The translations under genes and the position numbers were made by a program. Below, piece by piece: positions 35,501-46,100 of a stretch of 64,000 bases of DNA (the first letter of the stretch is position 1; the number at the start of each line of letters is the position of its first letter). The notes beneath the pieces were generated by a model. That model made no database searches and was not told the DNA's origin. It worked only from the letters and a program-made list of their open reading frames with translations. The DNA comes from Apoderus coryli (Eukaryota > Arthropoda > Insecta > Coleoptera > Attelabidae): positions 1,860,001 to 1,924,000 of the forward strand of contig OU452199.1 in NCBI GenBank assembly GCA_911728435.2, written 5' to 3'.

Positions 35501-37000
35501 TAAAAATTTTATGCTGCATTTTTTAGGTTATCTTATATCAAAGCTATATATAATTAGCCAATTTTTCTGGTATATTTGAGAAACATTTTTTTTTGTTTTT
35601 GACCCTTTTTTAAACTATTTTCGAACGCCTGTGTGAACCAATTCTTTTATGGAATATTTTTTAGCCTATATTGTATCACAACTATGAAAAATTATTCCAT
35701 ATTTCGAATAAGTTTGGGAAATATATATTTTTTATGTTTTGACCCCTTTTCCACTATTTACGAACGCCTATGAAAGTAAGTTATTCATGACACATTTTAT
35801 AGGTTATATTCTATCAAAACTATAAATAACTAGTTAATATTTCTGCTATTTTTAAGAAATACGTTTTTTTTTTAATCTTTTTTACCCCATTTTACACTAT
35901 TTTCGAACGCCAATGTGGTCTAATATTTTATGTTCAATATTTTAGGTTACATTCAATTAAATGCGTAAAAAATTATGCAGTATTTCGAATAAGTTTAAGA
36001 ACTATTAATTTTTTTAATTTTTGAACCCTCTTTTAAACCCTTTGCCTACGCTCAATGTTTCCCAAAATCTAATCAGCTCCTTGCCATGTCCAATAGTATT
36101 TTTGTACCAAATTTGGTTAAAATCTGTTAAGCGGTTTTTGCGTTTTCGTGGATACAGACAGACAGACAGACAGACATTTTTTTAAAACTACTTATTTATG
36201 TATAAAATGACCAAAAACAAGTATTTCCGGTGAAATTAAAAAAATTTTTTTTTTCATGAAACTAATAGTCTCCATATATACATAATATATTACATATATG
36301 ATATGGAGAGCTAAAAATACTGTCAAAAATAGGTTCTTAAATAAAAACTAAAATCGCAAAAAATCGTTTCTTCAAAAATTCTCGAAAACAGCTAATGTTT
36401 TGAGACTTAAAAAAGAATCCTATTGAGTTATCATACAGGTAAAGGTGATATTTTAACTGGAGAATACTAAGCTTCAATTTCAGAACAGTTAAAAAGAGCA
36501 ACCATCGAGAAAACGAGCTGAGAATTGCCGATACTCCAATTAATAATTATGTGTACAAATTAAGCAAATTTAATCTGAAGAATGAACAAATTAACTCGAA
36601 TAGAAATCTAATATGTTTTTTAGAATGTTTGTTCTCCTGAATACCTACTTATTTTAAGTTTACAAAAATAAAACAGTTCCAGTGTGATATCGAACTATAG
36701 GTAGTCGGCGGTAGTATGTAAAAAGCTCCTGAATACAATTTTGAAACGAAAAATAAGATACCTACAGATATTTCGAATAAAGTTATACTTATTATTATAA
36801 AATATTTCGTATTAATACTATTACATACCTCGAAATTGTAAACCATTATGACCGTGTCCATTTGGAGGCGACTCAGGTGGACTTGGTACATTATGATGCA
36901 TACCGGCCGTGGTATAATGCGGCGGTATCACATCCAAAACAACCGAAGACGCGTTGCTATTCTCTTGATAAAGCCTTAAAGCTTCTTGTGGGTGCATCAT
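28932..37000 (-). CDS. eve: Even-skipped homeodomain transcription factor (3 exons)
   Basis: The exons 36829-37000, 33258-33490 and 28932-29531 join in frame to 1005 nt, 334 aa. All junctions are GT-AG (GAG/GTATGT, TTACAG; AAG/GTTAGT, TTCCAG). The homeodomain spans about residues 90-149, with [14 protein letters not shown] and [13 protein letters not shown]; Gln at homeodomain position 50 and Asn at 51 specify TAAT-type sites. The C-terminus [12 protein letters not shown] resembles the Groucho-binding LFKPY end of Drosophila Eve. Between lie Ala/Pro-rich and His-rich runs, usual for repressor domains. Eve is a nuclear repressor that sets alternate segments and acts in the nervous system. The second intron splits the homeodomain between residues 46 and 47. 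No disabling change was seen. Confidence 0.96.
29657..30405. repeat. Mariner tip followed by a long A-rich tract in eve intron 2
   Basis: CAGGGTGGTCAAAAATGA at 29659 begins the piece. From about 29810 to 30400 the plus strand is almost only runs of A broken by TTTCA, TTCAAG or TT, at intervals near 15-25 bases. It looks like slippage-expanded low-complexity DNA. Longer phrases (TTCTATTATTAAAAAA) recur at 29862, 30018 and 30142, so part has a higher-order repeat of roughly 125-155 bp. Confidence 0.75.
30581..30616 (-). ncRNA. Degenerate hammerhead-like motif
   Basis: On the minus strand: CCA, then CTGATGATGGGAGC, then TTCCGAAACATG and ATGG. The catalytic strings CTGATGA and GAAA are present and CCA/TGG could form the outer stem, but the expected NUH cleavage triplet is changed. 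Probably a decayed copy. Confidence 0.25.
30716..30965. repeat. Second foldback with CGAAACGTCG core, eve intron 2
   Basis: Arms near 30720-30792 and 30888-30960 are inverted copies (TAACTTTATTATGAAAATCT against its inverse). The loop side has CCTGAAGAGAAC and GTCGAAACGTCG, as in the foldback at 28070-28315. Confidence 0.8.
31094..32515. repeat. Three-unit palindromic repeat cluster in eve intron 2
   Basis: Units of about 480 bp begin near 31094, 31572 and 32049. Each unit is itself an inverted repeat: it opens with GGATAGAGTTTGGAAGA (or a variant) and ends with its inverse, and near the middle carries TATACAGGGTATATCAAAAA or its inverse. Units 1 and 2 have the same central orientation and unit 3 the opposite. 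The whole block is therefore a large palindrome centred near 31816 with arms of about 650 bp and a loop of about 120 bp. Reading frames in it are mirror copies of each other and are not genes. Relatives: 56079-57050. Confidence 0.9.
32800..32935. promoter_or_regulatory. GC-richer island in eve intron 2, candidate control element
   Basis: Among AT-rich repeats, this stretch has mixed, non-repetitive composition, with GTAATGCGGGGAGTTATCGG and CGCCGACAGGCGGCCCC. It contains ATTA cores. It is proposed as a possible enhancer only because it stands out and lies inside eve. Confidence 0.25.
33198..33233 (+). ncRNA. Minimal hammerhead-like motif
   Basis: GTAC at 33198-33201, CTGATGA at 33202-33208, GAAAC at 33222-33226, then GTT and GTAC at 33230-33233. 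GTAC/GTAC can form the outer stem and AC/GT a two-pair stem III with GTT as NUH site. Stem II is weak. Similar tiny hammerheads are known from Penelope-like elements, where they are thought to work as dimers. Confidence 0.3.
33258..33490 (-). CDS. eve: eve exon 2
   Basis: Codes for residues 58-135: a Ser/Asn-rich linker and homeodomain positions 1-46 ([20 protein letters not shown] through NLPESTIK). It lies between introns of 3.3 and 3.7 kb, both filled with repeats. Confidence 0.95.
33491..34650. other. eve intron 1, proximal part
   Basis: AT-rich sequence without an exon. Short frames on the minus strand (33791-33979) lack known domains. Confidence 0.4.
34651..34912. repeat. Tandem duplication, period about 170 bp
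   Basis: 34651-34740 and 34821-34912 are nearly identical over about 90 bp (from AAGCATCAAAAAATTTAAAT to ATGATATTATGAAGG). Confidence 0.8.
35097..36317. repeat. Dispersed repeat family, copy 2 (no mariner insertion)
   Basis: Matches the pieces at 15270-16921 and 19096-19134. Units with CTATTTACGAACGCCTATG or variants recur near 35249, 35478, 35616, 35755 and 35895. The end has GGTTAAAATCTGTTAAGCGG, then a CAGACAGACAGACAGA run. At 36270 the target TCTCCATATATACATAAT is uninterrupted. It lies within eve intron 1. Confidence 0.85.
36829..37000 (-). CDS. eve: eve exon 1
   Basis: Begins with two ATG codons ([16 protein letters not shown]); the first, at 37000, is chosen as the start, as an in-frame TAA lies just upstream. 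It codes for 57 residues, including a [10 protein letters not shown] stretch, and ends in phase 1. Confidence 0.9.
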
Positions 37001-38055
37001 GTTAATTATTTATATTAAAAACACTTAAATATTCAATTTAAAACACAAATTTAAATAAATAAAACTAGACAATTCACTAAATTATCAATATCGGTAGGTA
37101 CAAATAGTTTTTTTTCGTTCTTGGTTGTACTTGACACGACACTATGATAATTCAACACTAATAAGACAGTACACAAACACAAAGTTATTTGCAATTTTAA
37201 ATTTAAAATCCGTAAGTGTAAGTTAGTTATGATTATTGTAAACAGCACCTGTCTGTATCGTTACGATGTTACTTACTATAACCTGTTAAAACTAATTCAA
37301 ACACAACTGCTTTAACTGCAAACCAGAAATGATCTCTAGGCTAATTGTGCCACCTCTATTTAGCCTTGCGGCCGATCGATTATAGACTTCTATTAGGGCG
37401 GAGCTACATTATAGTGTTCGGATTGGTGTGTAGCTGCGTTGTGATTGGTCGGCGGTATATGTTGACAAAAAGGTTTAGTTTACTGAATGTGAGGTCTGTG
37501 TAAAGTTTTGTATTTATTTGAAGGTAGTGGGAGTATACAGAGGCAATTGCTAAGCGACGATCCTTATGAGGTCTAAGTATAGTTGTCGGATCAAATTATA
37601 TGATATTTTGTGCTAAAGTTAAATAAGGATTTTATACCCATAGGGGTGGCAAATGGTTTTGTTTACTTGGGATTTATTTTAATAGTAATTCAAGGTTTAA
37701 GCACCGTAGATATATACAATATGTTTAATCGATTGCACACGGAAAGAATTATCGAAGAATATAGCGAGTTCTAACTGAAAGATAAGTATTGTTGGGATTT
37801 TTATAGTTAACGCAATCAGTTTTTCAGTTATCACGGCAAGGCCTTCAGCAACAACTTGATTATAGTACTAAGTATGATCATAATTTAGTGCTATGCTCAC
37901 TAGAAATACGCATTAGGGTCAAAAGCTATCCTAACTAATTTCTAATATACCTAAATGTTAAAATTAACAATGTAATGGGTAGTTCCATCCTTATATTCAC
38001 ATCCCTATTTAAGGTTATTATAGCACTTACTGTACACATGTGTGTATGTTAGCTG
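37001..38055 (-). promoter_or_regulatory. eve upstream region
   Basis: The kilobase before the eve start holds no other gene. Around 37340-37460 it is richer in GC, with two ATTGGT words (inverse CCAAT) at 37421 and 37446 and, on the minus strand, GGCTAAATAGAGG, a weak TATA-like word near 37350-37362. The true transcription start cannot be fixed from sequence. Confidence 0.35.
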
Positions 38056-38063
38056 GTTAGCTG
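38056..38063. repeat. 8-bp target site duplication, left, P-like element A
   Basis: GTTAGCTG directly left of the element; an identical copy lies at 39285-39292. Confidence 0.9.
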
Positions 38064-39284
38064 CATAGAAATCTTATATTATATATGTACTCTAGAATGC
38101 TAATTAAATCCAGCCGAATACCAAAAAGTGTAACGGGTATGCAGAGTTTTCACGATCTACGCATGCTCCTCAGTATCTTATTTTCAGTACAGAGCTGCCA
38201 TATTTAAAACTATTTTGTCGTTCGCCTTACAGAATTTATGCGACATATCTGTTTTATAAATAAATCCATATGTTGCGTCATACGAAACTGCTTGACAAAA
38301 TCAAATAATTAAAAGTTATCGGTAAAATTGCATACTGTTTAGTTTTCAGCAATATGAACAAAACATTTTTTTCCAAATCTTATTAAATTTAGGAGATTTC
38401 GCAACAGCGTCTGTTTTCGCAAATGACGTGTTTCGCTGCAGAAGATATTATTTGTAGGGAAGACGGCAAGAGGATCACCCTCGTACCCGATGCAGTTCCC
38501 AAACTTTTGTTGCAAAGAAGAGATTATGTAAATGAGAGTGGAAGTTAAATTCTTAATCGTTTGATATCGACACTATTTACTTAAAAGCAGTCTGTCAAAA
38601 ATGCATGATATGTATGTCAAGAATATATTTCCTACGTTGTGTAGGTATACAAAGTTCGTTTGAATTCTGTTGTTAAACTGGAATATACTTAATTATCGAA
38701 TCCTCCATGAAATTGCTGAGAATACAAGTTCTACCAACCATGTTTTGTCACAAAATACTATTGCGAGTAAAACGGATGATATGGAAGTGGTTTACATGGA
38801 CACGGAAAATATTTGTGAAGTCACGGTTTCTTGCACCCCTTTTTTGAAGGCTGTAGAGAGGTAAGACGCCTAAGGTGGTTGTATAAACAAACAAATATTA
38901 TATAATAATAAAATAAATAATTAGAATGCTCATGTCGTTAAGATATTTTCCAGTATTAGAATTTTTACTTATTTCTCGTTTCTGCTTAGATTTATTATTA
39001 TTGGGTTGTACCTGTTAGACAATAAAGTATTTAGATATTTAATGTAATTTTTTATTTCTTAAATTCCTTTATTCCATTTTTTTATTTGAATGTTACCAAA
39101 TGGTAAATTTAATTTTAAATATACCTATAACATAACAGTAATATTACATTTAATCAAAGCCGGTCCTGTTGAAAAATAAGATACTGGTGATCATGCGCAT
39201 TATGGACAGCTCTACACTTTTGGTTACATTTTTATACTACGGGATTATCATTCTAGAGTATATATATAATATAAGATTTCTGTG
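38064..39284 (+). mobile_element. P-like DNA element, copy A (1221 bp, internally deleted)
   Basis: Inverted ends of about 35 bp: CATAGAAATCTTATATTATA at left and the inverse of CACAGAAATCTTATATTATA at right, flanked by a perfect 8-bp duplication, the length made by P elements. The inside matches copy B at 58073-59679 but lacks about 410 bp found there at 58440-58847, including the first THAP exon. It keeps the CxxH-side remnant reading FAAEDIICREDGKRITLVPD near 38440-38500 in part, a later exon-like frame at 38670-38861 whose acceptor is mutated (TATCG for TATAG), and a polyadenylation-type AATAAAG near 39020. Non-autonomous. Confidence 0.88.
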
Positions 39285-39292
39285 GTTAGCTG
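39285..39292. repeat. 8-bp target site duplication, right, P-like element A
   Basis: GTTAGCTG, identical to 38056-38063. Confidence 0.9.
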
Positions 39293-40032
39293 TGATTGTA
39301 GTGTCACAGTTGTCAGTTCTTTTTCTAGTAAGTAAGAAGAAGATGTAGGTATAAGTAGGTACTTATTCTAACTTCTAACCTAGTTAAAAATCATGTTGAT
39401 CATACGATTTTGTCGAGGACATTGTTCTTTTGTGATTAAGTACAATAAATAATTATTGATAAAACACAAGTTTGCATTAATTACAACAATAACAAGAATA
39501 AACACTAAAAGTGCTAAATTTTATACTGTCCAACATAGGATAAGTTTTTACAGTTTCATCAAAATGGTTTTGGAGTCTTGAAAGTTGTTAGAAGAATTAA
39601 ATATACAATCTTTAACGTAAGTAGTGTATTTTTCGATATGTATAAAACGTATTAATATATAATTTGAATACCTGATAATGTCTCAAAAGCAGGGTGAAAC
39701 GTCATAGCAAACTTTGGAAATTAAAAAAATTGATTTTACCTGACGAAATTCGAATACGTTTCGCTGACTTTTGGATCAAGAACTACTTATAACAACTGTT
39801 TTTACTAAGAAAAAAAAACAAAGAGGAAACGATATTTGAATAGTTTATGGCTACAAATTAAGTTTGGATATGATATAGAAACTTCCGTTTTATGTCATTT
39901 TGTTTCTTATTTTATAAAAATTGTATCATGGGAGATAAGTATCGCATATTTTCTAGAACAATTCTGCCTCACACACATGAATTACAGCCAATTGTTGTGT
40001 TACAAAATTCTTTTTAATATAAAACCTAAAAC
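39293..40032. other. Intergenic between HAP2 3' end and P-like element A
   Basis: AT-rich; a degenerate CTGATAATG..GTGAAACGTC motif lies at 39672-39701. The 71-codon frame at 39836-40051 overlaps the HAP2 polyadenylation region on the other strand and has no domain. Confidence 0.4.
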
Positions 40033-40038
40033 TTTATT
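40033..40038 (-). terminator. HAP2 polyadenylation signal
   Basis: AATAAA on the minus strand, 38 nt past the HAP2 stop codon at 40076, implying a very short 3' untranslated region. Confidence 0.65.
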
Positions 40039-40075
40039 GAATAATAAGTAATAAGTAGGTATTACAACATTATGA

Positions 40076-40110
40076 TTATTTCTTCCCTGATGCCGAATGA
40101 AAAGATTGAC
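40076..40110 (-). CDS. HAP2: HAP2 exon 14: last 11 codons
   Basis: After acceptor TTAATTTCAG the frame reads QSFHSASGKK and TAA at 40076-40078. If the exon 13 donor were not used, the frame would stop at 40146 with SKIFLFLR instead. Confidence 0.6.
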
Positions 40111-43100
40111 CTGAAATTAAGAAAGAACCTCATTAACATTACAAATTAACGTAAAAATAAAAATATCTTACTTTTCGAACTCATTACAGACACCTGTAAA
40201 CTACAGTTACTAAGCCTGGAAATTCTCTCAGCTTTACAATCACAAATCGTCAATTCACTTGAATTTTTATCGCTGAAATCATTTGACGGACAACACACCT
40301 TCCTTATAATCATTACAATCGTGGCGAACGGGTAAATAAAGAAAAATAAGAAATTCACAACCAATTCGGATGCTCTTGGTATGTTTCGTACTTTCTTGTT
40401 TGTCTGAGGATGTACTGGCCAACCGTCGGGATCGTACACGACTTGGTGACCTTGAAGTTCTGGAAAAAAACGCGGAAAACTCTTCAGCAACGAACGTGCG
40501 AACTCTACCAAAGGTATCTTTCTGGAGTGGATCAAAAATAATATTATGATATACGGTTCAAATTTCAAATCTAAAATTTGGCATAATTCAAAAACGCCTT
40601 TAAATATTTTTTCAAATTTAGTGGCCGCTACGTTCTTTAGAATAGTTATATTTTGACATAAACAATATTTTTAAAAAATGAACCAGGGGCATGCTATAGG
40701 GGTTAGTGACCCTTTTTATCCCCCTATTTTTTACGCCACTGGAACAAATAATTTTTTTTTAATTCCCTGTTCAGTTTTGCTTAAAAAACTAATAATTATT
40801 TATGGTTCTAAAGTGAACGGTTTGGCAGGAATTAAACAAAACTCGCGTATACAGCATAGAAATTTTGGCAGTCCTTTTTGAAACCCCTTGTATATACAGG
40901 GTGTAATACACTGATAGTCAAAAATGAAACCATGCATTGTTGGAGTCAAAGTAAGGGCACTAATAGCGTTTGACATCCATAGATAGCTAGATTTATTGTT
41001 AATAAAGACTTGTCTATTGCAGCATTGCCGATCTTTGACAATGATTAAGAAACGGCTGCGAATATAAAAAAATACTAAGAGATACTTTTTGTTAAAAATT
41101 GGATTCGCCAGACAAAAATAAAATAAAAAATACAATTATACAGGGTATTCCTATTTTTGTGAACTAATTGATTTTGATTTTGATAACACTCTGTATCTCC
41201 GCAACTGTAAGGCTTAAAAGCTTCATATTAACCTTAAGTTTGACAGCTCATCTGCTCATGTGAGACAATAAGTTTGAAGAAAATATCTCGTACTCTTCTA
41301 GAGATAGGTATTAAGAAATATGTGTAGGTACCTATTTTTCTCTAAACTATATGACTCGAAGGAGGAAAAAAAAAAAAGTGCCCTTGTTTTAATTCCAACA
41401 ATACATGGTTTCAGTTTTGATCATCAGTTTAGTAACATTGATAGTGACATTTATGAAAAATTATCTACATGATTAAGAGCAACTTAACAACGAGTATATC
41501 AAGAGAAATGTTAAATTGTTGATATTTCAGTCGTCCCCCACCCGCAGCCACTGACTAACCTTCCAGAAAATACCTTTCCCAGTTCTTTATACAGGGTGAG
41601 TCAATAATCCATTATACCTACATTGGTTCGAAAAGCTACCCATTCCAACAATCAAAACAAATGAACTGATATTGATGTAAACTATTAATACAATATTGTA
41701 ATGCGTCAAAAGTAAAGCAACATTTTAATATTTGCCTAAAAAAGAAAGGTTTTAGCGACAGTAGAGGTTAAAATATTTTTGCTGAGTTTATTTTATGTTT
41801 AATTAATATTTCTGTGCTGGATTAATCATGCCAAGAGGTATTCCAATTTCGAAAGAATTAAAATAGAGAGTAGTGATTGCACACTTGTAAGATAGAATAC
41901 AAGCCCAATTGTTTTACCTAGAGACAGCGTATCCAAAATACTTTCAAGTTACAATGAAAGGGGGCATTTAGAGAATATACCGAAATCGGCAAGCTCGAGA
42001 AAACCAACAACTAGAACAGACAGACGCCTTAAAAGAATTTCCCAAAACGATCCTTGGATGTCTGCACCTAGAATAATTGCTGAAATTCTCGAAATTGAGG
42101 ATAGTCCATGGACAGTTCAACGAAGGTTGGTAGACGCAAAGTTATTTAGTAGACGCCCGGCTAAAAAGCCGCTTATTTCGGCAAGAAATGGAGTGGCTAG
42201 GCTTGAATTTGCACGTGGACATTTAAATTGGACAGTAGACGATTGGGAGAAAGTGTTATTTATAGCGATGAAACGCGTTATAAAATTTTCAATTCTGATA
42301 GAATGAAGCATATTAGACGGCGAATCAATCCAAGGTTTCATCCCAAATACGTTACACCCACAGGTAAAGGCAGTGTTTACCATGGAATGGGGTGGGTCCT
42401 TTAAACTTCATTAATGACACCATGGATCGATTTGTCTATAGAGATCTAATGCAAAATGTAATGTTGCCTTATACAGAGTGGGAAATGCCGTTGCATTTTA
42501 TTTTCTAATAGGATAACGATCCAAAACACTTCCGAATTGTTCAAGAGTCGTTTCAAGAAAATAATGTTCTGGTTTTGGAGTGGGCGGCACTATATCCTCA
42601 GACCTTTTATTTTATTTAAAATCCATGTGACGAAGTTGAGCGTGGAATTCGTACACAAGTATTCACAAATAAACCATCATTGGTAAATAAAATCAATGGA
42701 GTTTGGAGAAACCTTTCCGAAAATACTGTCCAAAAATTGATTGCTTCAAGGCTGTGACGTTGCGGGCAAATAATAAATAATAATGGATATTCTATTAATT
42801 ATTAACATAATACTTCTAACTATTTTAATTATTAAGTGTGTTTTTATCGTAATATGTAAAATAAAATACTGTTGACACAATTTGTTGCTTTACTTTTGTC
42901 GCACTTCATTTCGTCGATCTTTATATAATTATAAATATTTCTGTACCTGCATTTCGTTTAAAGCGTACCAAAATATTGTGAAATATTACTAATATTGGGG
43001 ATAATATTTCATTAAAATTAACTGGGGATTACAATAATATTTAATTTGTTTTTCAAATTCAAAGAAATAAAAGCACTTTGTTGCTCTACTTTTGTCCCAT

Positions 43101-46100
43101 AGTGTAAGTATGACCAAAACTAACCTGGTTCATAATATTCTTTAATCGGCTTCGGTAGACCTAGGATGACATCTAGACCCCATAAACTCACTGGGACTAT
43201 ACAGACTCCAACTGAAGCCTTTAATAATCCCATTAGTAGTAACACGATGAACAACGATAGCAAAATGTACGATAGAACTGAGACCAGATCATCTACAAAT
43301 GAATAGTGCACCACTTGCAGAGACACTGGCAATCCACCTGAAATCGAAAATAATCAGAATCATCGTCCGTCGTAATTTCTTACACTGCTGGATACCTTGA
43401 AACCCTGCTGCATGGTAATACTCCAAATTCAACGGTTTACATTTGAGCCGCCCATCAGCCAGAAGACAGGAGCACGAGCAATGCCACACACAAATACATC
43501 GATCCAATTTATGAAATCGTATTCGTCTAATCGCTATCAATTCATCATTCGAATTCATCACTTCCAACGAACAAAAGAAATGCTTGACGGATACCTTTGA
43601 CACCAATAAAATGTTGTTAGATAACTGATGGAAGTTTTCTGTCTCAAACTGAACTGACAATCAAAGACAGTAAATTTGCTATCCATTTGCATCCTGATTG
43701 CTGAGTTCTTTGCAGTATTATGGCAAACAGGGATCTTCTGCAGGTCGTCTGTCTCTAGTGTAATTATTATTGTACGTTTCGGTTGCCGAATATTTCTGGA
43801 TCGGGGTGTCTCAATAACTGAACTCCCAGCTCAAATAAAAAAGGAAAGAAAATAATTGTGTCGGAAGCGTACAGCCCCCATCGTTCCCACCGTCTCCGAC
43901 ACTAACCCTGCTCTCCACCTCAGACTTATGGATGCCCTATCACGATGCAATGTCCTCATCTTTACATCGGGTCCTGATGGTATACCATCTTTTGTAATTA
44001 GGGATTGTGCCACTGTGTTTGCTAAACCATTGTGTACAATATTCAATGTTTGTTTGCGATCGTGTAGTTTCCCCTCTGATTGGAAATCTTCTAGAGTGAC
44101 GCCGGTTCATAAGAAGGGAGATTAACAGGATATTTCAAATTGTAGACAAATTTCCATACAGTCGTGTTTTTCTAAAGTTTTTGAATTTGTGCTCCATGAT
44201 ATTATTATGAGCCATGTTAGGCGTCAGATTTCATCGGTACAACATGGCTTTTTTCCCGGTCGTTCTACGTCAACTAATTTATTGGTTTTAACACAGTTTT
44301 TAACTGAGCGACTTGATAACGGGGGTCAGGTAGATGTAATCTACACTGGTTTTTCTAAAGCCTTTGACAGACTTGATCATGGTATTCTACTGCGTAAACT
44401 GTGTCGTTATGGATTATCTTATAATTTACTGCTACTTTTGAAGTCGTATCTGAAGGATAGATTTCAGTATGTGGAAAGTCGAGGATTTCGTTCTGCAAAT
44501 TTTAAAGTGTCATCTGGTGTTCCCCAGGGCTCTGTCCTTGGACCATTGTTGTTCCTGTGTTTTATCGATGATATTTCTAGTGACTTGACAAATAGTTCGT
44601 TATTATATGCTGACGACTTCAAAGTATATTCTGTCATTAATAGTACTGAAGATTGTTGTCATCTTCAGGACGATTTAAATGTTGTATATGAGTGGTGTGT
44701 CCGTAATAATCTTTATCTGAATATTGATAAATGTTTTAGTGTTTCCTGTCAAATTTTCGTATTGTATAAATAATAGTCCATTAACAACTTGTGATGAGTT
44801 TAAAGATTTAGGTGTTTGGTTTGATGGTCAACTGAGCTTTACTAATCATTACAATAATATAGTTTCAGCATCCTATAGATCTCTGGGTTTTATTGTGCGC
44901 AATTCGAAAGAGTTTGTGACACCTCAAACACTCATTGTTCTTTTCAACGCATTTGTCAGATCTAAACTGGAATATGCATCTGTAGTATGGAATCCTATGT
45001 ATGCCATACATATAACTAATACTGAACGAATCCAGCGTCGTTTTGCCAAGTTGCTGTGGTTTCGGGTTGATGGGGTTTATCCATCCATTGGGTTTCCTCA
45101 TGATATTCTGCTAAACCGTTTTAATCTAGTATCATTAAATACTCGGAGAGAATATTCCGCTCTAGTATTGATCTTTAAAATTATTAATGGACTTCGTGAC
45201 TGTCCAGAGTTTTTAAGCCAGATTCCTTTTTGTGTCCCAAATCTACGTACACATAATAACGGAATCGTATTTTACTTTCCGCCCCCCCCCCCCTACTAAT
45301 TTGTTGTTGCGTTCCCCTTTATATTTTATGTGCCATACTTGTAACTCTGTGTCCGAGCAAATTGATATTTTTAATTCAACTTTGTCTTGTATAAAAAATA
45401 TATTTCTTAGTTAGTTAGTGTTAGATATTAAGAATTTACTGTAATTTTTCCTTCCCTTTAATTGGATTATTTATCTGTCTGGGCAGTGTATCTTCAATAA
45501 ATACATCTTATGCATGAAGTTCCTGCAGCTCCAATTCCAATTGCAACGATGTGGTTTTTTTAAAAAAAATTTCTGCAAACCAGATTTGTGGATCCTGCCA
45601 AAGTATGTGACTTTAGCCCGCTGGACTATAAAAAGATGGGCGGCTTAGACAAACTCATGGTGTTATAGAAGACAGTTTAAATAACGCTACAATCCCCTTG
45701 CACGCGGTATCTGCTGTCTTCGATAGTCAGTTTAGTTTTCTGGAGATTCTCTATAATATTATATACCTCACAGTGAATTTCCAAGCTAAATATATGTTGG
45801 TGTTGTGGGGAGATTAAAGCTGGTTGCGAAACTATGTTACTAAAACTAGCTGGTAATTGCATCGGACAATCTTTGATGCTGATATAAAATACGCTGGACA
45901 CTAAACCAGAATTGAAGATTTTCGCTGTGATTCGAGTTTTCTGGGGATACGAACTGTCTATGTAAACCTCTGAAAGAAAGAAAGAAACGGCTAAATCATC
46001 ACGCAGAAATTGCTTATCAACTTACCTGTGATTATAGCAAGTGAACTAGGCCGTAGAAGTACATTAAAATCCGCTTTGATCTGCATTTCCACAATTGCAG

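Noticed and set aside
45677..45766. Continuation of the HAP2 exon 10 frame to a stop at 45677
   Set aside because: The donor GAG/GTATAT at 45766 keeps phase with exon 11, which carries the expected Cys-rich block.
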